Assembly (NCBI GenBank): GCA_030653975.1 | Contig: JAURYH010000002.1 | Location: 1-64,000, forward strand | Direction: 5' to 3' | DNA: 64,000 bases | Source of the DNA: Hydrogenophaga sp. | GTDB lineage: Bacteria; Pseudomonadota; Gammaproteobacteria; Burkholderiales; Burkholderiaceae_C | Shown here: positions 59,843 to 64,000 of the stretch, piece by piece | Numbering within the stretch: position 1 is the stretch's first letter | Layout of the letters: each line of letters begins with the position of its first letter | Position numbers and translations under genes: made by a program | Notes under the pieces: model-generated | Seen by the model: the letters and a program-made list of their open reading frames with translations, nothing else | Database searches by the model: none | What the model was told of the DNA's origin: nothing

Positions 59843-60961
59843 ATGAAACACACCGCCAAAGCCCAGTCACTCCAGTTGCTCCAGTTCCGCGACACCGGCA
59901 CCCTGTACCTGAGCGCCCCCGAAGCCGCCGAACTGATCCGCCGCCTCGGCCTGCCGCACTGCCTGACGCACATGGCTGAGCACATCCGCGCCGACTTCCT
60001 GCGCTGGGCCGATTTCGACAAGAGCGCGCGCGTGGCCGCGCACTCCAAAGACGGCGTGATCGAGCTCATGCCGGTGGCCGATGACCACCGCTACAGCTTC
60101 AAGTACGTCAACGGCCACCCGGGCAACACGCACTTCGGCCTGTCCACCGTGATGGCCTTCGGCGTGCTCGCCGACGTGGACACCGGCGCCCCGCTGTTCC
60201 TGAGCGAACTCACACTCACCACCGCGCTGCGCACCGCCGCCATGTCGGCCCTGGCCGCGAAAACCCTGGCCCGGCCCGACAGCCGCGTGATGGCGCTGAT
60301 CGGCAACGGCGCGCAGAGCGAGTTCCAGGCCATCGCCTTCCAGCACCTGGTCGGTATCGAAGAACTGCGCGTGTACGACGTGGACCCCACCGCCAGCGCC
60401 AAGCTGGTGGCCAACTTGCAAGGCAGCGGCCTGCAGATCACGGTGTGCCAGAGCACGGCCGAAGCCGTGCGCGGCGCCGACATCGTGACCACCGTCACCG
60501 CCGACAAGGCCATGGCCCTGATCCTCACGCCCGAGATGATTCAACCCGGCATGCACCTCAACGCCGTGGGCGGCGACTGCCCGGGCAAGACCGAGCTGCA
60601 CGGCGACATCCTCGAAGCGGCCAAGGTGTTTGTGGAATACGAGCCGCAATCGCGCATCGAAGGCGAGATCCAGCACCAGCCGGCCGACTTCGCCGTCACC
60701 GAACTCTGGCAGGTGCTGCGCGGCGAATCCGCCGGGCGCGACAACGCGCAGCAGGTCACCGTGTTCGACTCGGTGGGCTTTGCGCTGGAAGACTTCTCGG
60801 CCTTGCGCTTCATGATGGACAGCGCGGTCCGGCTGGGCATGGGCGAGCGCATCGCGCTGATCCCGCAGCTGGCCGACCCGAAGAATTTGTTTGGCCTGCT
60901 GGCCGCGCCCGCTTCGGTTTCGGAACGGCTGACGCAGATCGCCACCACCGCGCACGCCTGA
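59843..60961 (+). CDS. ornithine cyclodeaminase family protein
   Basis: HPGNTHFGLSTVMAFGVLADVDTGAPLFLSELTLTTALRTAAMSALAAKTLARPDSRVMALIGNGAQSEFQ; NAVGGDCPGKTELH. Confidence 0.92.
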   Translation: MKHTAKAQSLQLLQFRDTGTLYLSAPEAAELIRRLGLPHCLTHMAEHIRADFLRWADFDKSARVAAHSKDGVIELMPVADDHRYSFKYVNGHPGNTHFGLSTVMAFGVLADVDTGAPLFLSELTLTTALRTAAMSALAAKTLARPDSRVMALIGNGAQSEFQAIAFQHLVGIEELRVYDVDPTASAKLVANLQGSGLQITVCQSTAEAVRGADIVTTVTADKAMALILTPEMIQPGMHLNAVGGDCPGKTELHGDILEAAKVFVEYEPQSRIEGEIQHQPADFAVTELWQVLRGESAGRDNAQQVTVFDSVGFALEDFSALRFMMDSAVRLGMGERIALIPQLADPKNLFGLLAAPASVSERLTQIATTAHA

Positions 60962-60981
60962 GCGGCGCGCGCCTCAGCGCC

Positions 60982-63273
60982 TCAGCGCGTCAGCGACATG
61001 AACAGCTGCGGCAGCCGCTCCGGCAGGCGCTGCACGTTTTCAATCACGGTATGGCGCCCGCCGAAGATGTCGCCCACGTAGGCGTCGGCCTTGGGGTCGA
61101 GGCTGATGCAGTGCGTGTAGATGCCGTCCTGACCGAGTTCGCGCACGGCTTCGCGCGCGTCTTCGATCAGGGTGCGTTCGTCGGGCGTGTCGATGTCGCT
61201 GGGCTGGCCGTCGGTGAGGATCAGCAGCAGCTTCTTGTCGGCCTGGCGTGCGCCCAGGTAGTGGCCGGCGTGGCGCAGGGCCGCGCCCATGCGCGTGGAC
61301 CAGCCCGCCTCGATGCCCGCCAGGCGACCTTTCACGTCTTCATCAAAGCCTTCGTCAAAACCCTTGATGTGCTGGTAGCGCACGTCGTGCCGGGTGTTGG
61401 AGTGAAAGCCCGCGATGGCGAAGGGATCGCCCAGCTGTTGAATGGCCCAGGCCAGCAGGGTCACGGCTTCGCGGCTCAGGTCGAGCACGGTCTGCTCACT
61501 GCCCGCCGCCGGTTCGTTGAGTGACTGCGACAGGTCGAGCAGCAGCAGCACCGCGATGTCGCGCCCGTCGGTGCGGTGGCTCATGTTGATGCGCGGGTCG
61601 GGCGCGGCGCCGCTCTTGAAATCGATCAGGGAGCGGATGGCCACGTCCAGATCGAGTTCGCTGCCCTCTTCCTGAAAACGGATGCGCACCTTGTCCTGCG
61701 GCTTGAGCAGATCGAGCAGGCGCTTGAGCTGCTTGGCCAGCGCCGCGTGGCGCGCGAGGATGCGGTGGATGTCGGCGGGGTTGCCGCTGGGTTGCAGGCG
61801 CTCGTAAAGGCTCACCCAGTCGGGCCGGTAAGTCTGGCTGGCCGGGTCCCACTCGGGGTAGTGGCGCGGCGGCAGGCCGGGCACGTCGGGCGGGGTCTCG
61901 CGCTGACGGTGGTCGTCAAAACTCTCTTCTTCGTCACCGGCCTCGATGTAGATCCACAGGTGGCGGTTGTCGTCGCGGTAGTCCACCTCGGTGTCGGTGA
62001 AAAACACGTTGGGCTGCTGGTCGCTCTGGCGGCGGATGCGCGCCACGCACGAGAGCGCGAGGCTGGCCATTTCTTTCGTGCTTGACTCGCCCGCGGCCAG
62101 CGCCTGGTGGAAGCGCTGGCGGAAATCGAGCAGGTCCGGATCGGTGTAGCCGTGTTGTGCGTCCAGCATGGCGCGCGAGAGCATGGCCAGGCGGTGGCGC
62201 AGGCACGAGTGTGTGGACGGGTCGCAGGCGCCCTCGGTCGGGCGCGGGTGCAGGCGCAGCAGCGTGCGCGCCAAGCCGGGGTATTCGCGCAGCAGCAGGG
62301 TGTCGATGCGCGCGTCTTCAAACATCTCGACCGCGAGGCGCTGGAACGGGCTCCAGTTGTCGGCCACCTGCGGCTGGCTCCAGCGGCGGTGGCCGGCCAT
62401 GTGGGCGAGCGCGGCGCGGTAGCGGTCGATGCCACGCACGCCAGCGCGGTCTTCGTACACGTCGGGCAGGCGGATGCCCAGATCGTCGAAATACGGCTGG
62501 CTGTTGCGGAGATCGTTGGGCGAGGCGCTGTCGTCGCCCAGCTGGGCCGTGGCGTAGGGCACGAGCAGCGCTTCTTCCTGCCACAGGGCCTGCAGATACA
62601 GGTCGAGCACGCGGGTGTGATCGGCCAGCAGGGTGCCGCGGCGCTCGCGCTGCAGCACGGCCTTGGCGTCGGCGCTGCGCAGGCCGAAGTAGTCGCGCTG
62701 GTGCTCGGGGTGGTGGTGGTAGTTGCGCACGCCGTATTCAACCCAGCGCTTGAGCCCGCCCACGCTGAGCAGGCCCAGCAGTTGCGGCGCGCGCTCGAAG
62801 AACAGCGGCAGCCCCGGGCTGGCGAAGGTCTTGTGGTGGCCGTGGATGGAGCCGGTGGTGCGATCCATGAAGTCGAGCGAGAGGCTGAGGTAACGCTGGA
62901 ACGGTTCGCGCGACGGCAGGCGCCGCGCGACGGCCGCCAGGCTCTGCAGAAAGGGCGCGATGGCCTTGCCGTTGGGGGACTTGTAGAGCGTGTGGATGGT
63001 GGCCGCGATGGCGGGCAACGCGTCTTCTCCCAGCGAGCGCGCAATCTGCGGCCACTCGGCCAGAAAGATCAGCATCGGCTCGACACCGCGGCCGAGTTTG
63101 CCGAGGATGCGTGCGTAGTCGATAAAGGCAACAAGTCCCTCGGGCGAGAGCACGCGCACCGCTTCACCCAGACAGCTTTCAAACACGGGGTCCACTTCGG
63201 GGAAGCGGGTGTCGAGCCGGGCGCGCCAGGCCTGCAGCTGGTCGGCAGCCGTGTCGCTGGCGGCGGTGGTCAT
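60982..63273 (-). CDS. VWA-domain protein, CbbO/NorD family
   Basis: C-terminal VWA with MIDAS DLSQS; ILTDGQPSDID; NYHHHPEHQRDYFGLRSADAK; followed by MoxR-type ATPase. Confidence 0.88.
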   Translation of the reverse strand: MTTAASDTAADQLQAWRARLDTRFPEVDPVFESCLGEAVRVLSPEGLVAFIDYARILGKLGRGVEPMLIFLAEWPQIARSLGEDALPAIAATIHTLYKSPNGKAIAPFLQSLAAVARRLPSREPFQRYLSLSLDFMDRTTGSIHGHHKTFASPGLPLFFERAPQLLGLLSVGGLKRWVEYGVRNYHHHPEHQRDYFGLRSADAKAVLQRERRGTLLADHTRVLDLYLQALWQEEALLVPYATAQLGDDSASPNDLRNSQPYFDDLGIRLPDVYEDRAGVRGIDRYRAALAHMAGHRRWSQPQVADNWSPFQRLAVEMFEDARIDTLLLREYPGLARTLLRLHPRPTEGACDPSTHSCLRHRLAMLSRAMLDAQHGYTDPDLLDFRQRFHQALAAGESSTKEMASLALSCVARIRRQSDQQPNVFFTDTEVDYRDDNRHLWIYIEAGDEEESFDDHRQRETPPDVPGLPPRHYPEWDPASQTYRPDWVSLYERLQPSGNPADIHRILARHAALAKQLKRLLDLLKPQDKVRIRFQEEGSELDLDVAIRSLIDFKSGAAPDPRINMSHRTDGRDIAVLLLLDLSQSLNEPAAGSEQTVLDLSREAVTLLAWAIQQLGDPFAIAGFHSNTRHDVRYQHIKGFDEGFDEDVKGRLAGIEAGWSTRMGAALRHAGHYLGARQADKKLLLILTDGQPSDIDTPDERTLIEDAREAVRELGQDGIYTHCISLDPKADAYVGDIFGGRHTVIENVQRLPERLPQLFMSLTR

Positions 63274-63290
63274 GCCGGTCTCCTGGGGGC

Positions 63291-64000
63291 TCAAGCGGCG
63301 TCGAACACGGCGTCGATCGCGTGGTCCAGCGTCTCGCGGATGTCGGCGTCGTCGGTGATGGGCCGCACCATCGCCATGCGGCAGGCGTCGCGCGGCGCCA
63401 CCCCGCCCTGCATGAGCGTGGCGGCGTAGACCATCAGGCGCGTAGAAATGCCTTCGACCAGACCGTGGCCCTTGAGGTTGCGCGCTGTGATGGCGATCTT
63501 CACCAGGCGCGCGGCGAGGGCTTCGTCGATGCCGGTTTCGCTGGCGACGATGTGCGCTTCCTGCTCGGGCGGCGGGTAGTCGAAATCGAAGGCGGTGAAG
63601 CGCTGTTTGGTCGAGGGCTTCAGGTCCTTCATGAGGTTCTGGTAGCCGGGGTTGTAGGAGATGACGAGCTGGAAGTCCGGGTGGGCGCGCACCTGTTCAC
63701 CTTTCTTGTCGATCGGCAGGGTGCGGCGGTGGTCGGTGAGCGGGTGGATCACCACGGTGGTGTCTTGCCGCGCTTCGACGATTTCGTCGAGGTAGCAGAT
63801 GGCGCCCAAACGCGCGGCCATGGTCAGCGGGCCGTCGAGCCAGCGTGTGCCGCCGGCTTCGAGCAGGTAGCGGCCCACGAGGTCGGACGCGGTCATGTCT
63901 TCGTTGCAGGCGACGGTGATGAGCGGCCTGTTGAGCTTCCAGGCCATGTATTCGACGAAGCGCGACTTGCCGCAGCCGGTGGGGCCTTTGAGCATGACCG
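63291..64000 (-). CDS. MoxR-type AAA+ ATPase, CbbQ/NirQ/NorQ family (5' end beyond window)
   Basis: [100 protein letters not shown]; open at the edge. Confidence 0.9.
   Translation of the reverse strand, partial: VMLKGPTGCGKSRFVEYMAWKLNRPLITVACNEDMTASDLVGRYLLEAGGTRWLDGPLTMAARLGAICYLDEIVEARQDTTVVIHPLTDHRRTLPIDKKGEQVRAHPDFQLVISYNPGYQNLMKDLKPSTKQRFTAFDFDYPPPEQEAHIVASETGIDEALAARLVKIAITARNLKGHGLVEGISTRLMVYAATLMQGGVAPRDACRMAMVRPITDDADIRETLDHAIDAVFDAA

Overview
GC-rich 64 kb bacterial chromosomal window. The gene content and intergenic repeat types look like a Comamonadaceae betaproteobacterium, possibly Hydrogenophaga-like (inference; no search was run). Main blocks: (1) about 0.1-11.7 kb, reverse strand: acyl-CoA catabolic operon (FadB/J-like, thiolase, acyl-CoA dehydrogenase, two SDRs, two thioesterases, AtuA/DUF1446 pair, Bug-type receptor). 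(2) 11.9-20.5 kb: branched-chain-type ABC importer with two substrate-binding paralogs and an acyl-CoA ligase. Blocks 1 and 2 are headed by the same 18-bp dyad operator. (3) 20.6-24.5 kb: SelO-MsrB, SlyX, membrane protein, methionine aminopeptidase with a ParD-like partner. (4) 24.8-31 kb: accessory/stress-like stretch with Crp-like regulator, orphan ParB-like protein, PHB-depolymerase-type esterase, small low-complexity proteins, glycine-zipper-CBS fusion and YihY. (5) 30.9-34.3 kb: divergent MmcB-like nuclease and DinG/XPD-type helicase with a nuclease-like N-terminus, separated by a long imperfect hairpin. (6) 34.3-51.2 kb: putative sigma54/XylR-type-controlled gene set with aldehyde dehydrogenase, second ABC importer, SDR, and a DUF1302/DUF1329/YCF48/RND envelope module; this is the best candidate for an undescribed system. 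(7) 51.4-54.5 kb: AceE-like E1 with divergent Lrp regulator. (8) 54.6-56.3 kb: AT-richer island resembling integron cassettes (attC-like sites, HEPN-like gene), with no integrase in view. (9) 56.6-59.2 kb: VanB/VanA-type demethylase with MarR regulator. (10) 59.3-61 kb: Lrp/ornithine cyclodeaminase. (11) 61-64 kb: CbbO/NorD and CbbQ/NorQ, the latter cut by the window edge. Family calls come from reading the supplied translations; no database searches were made.
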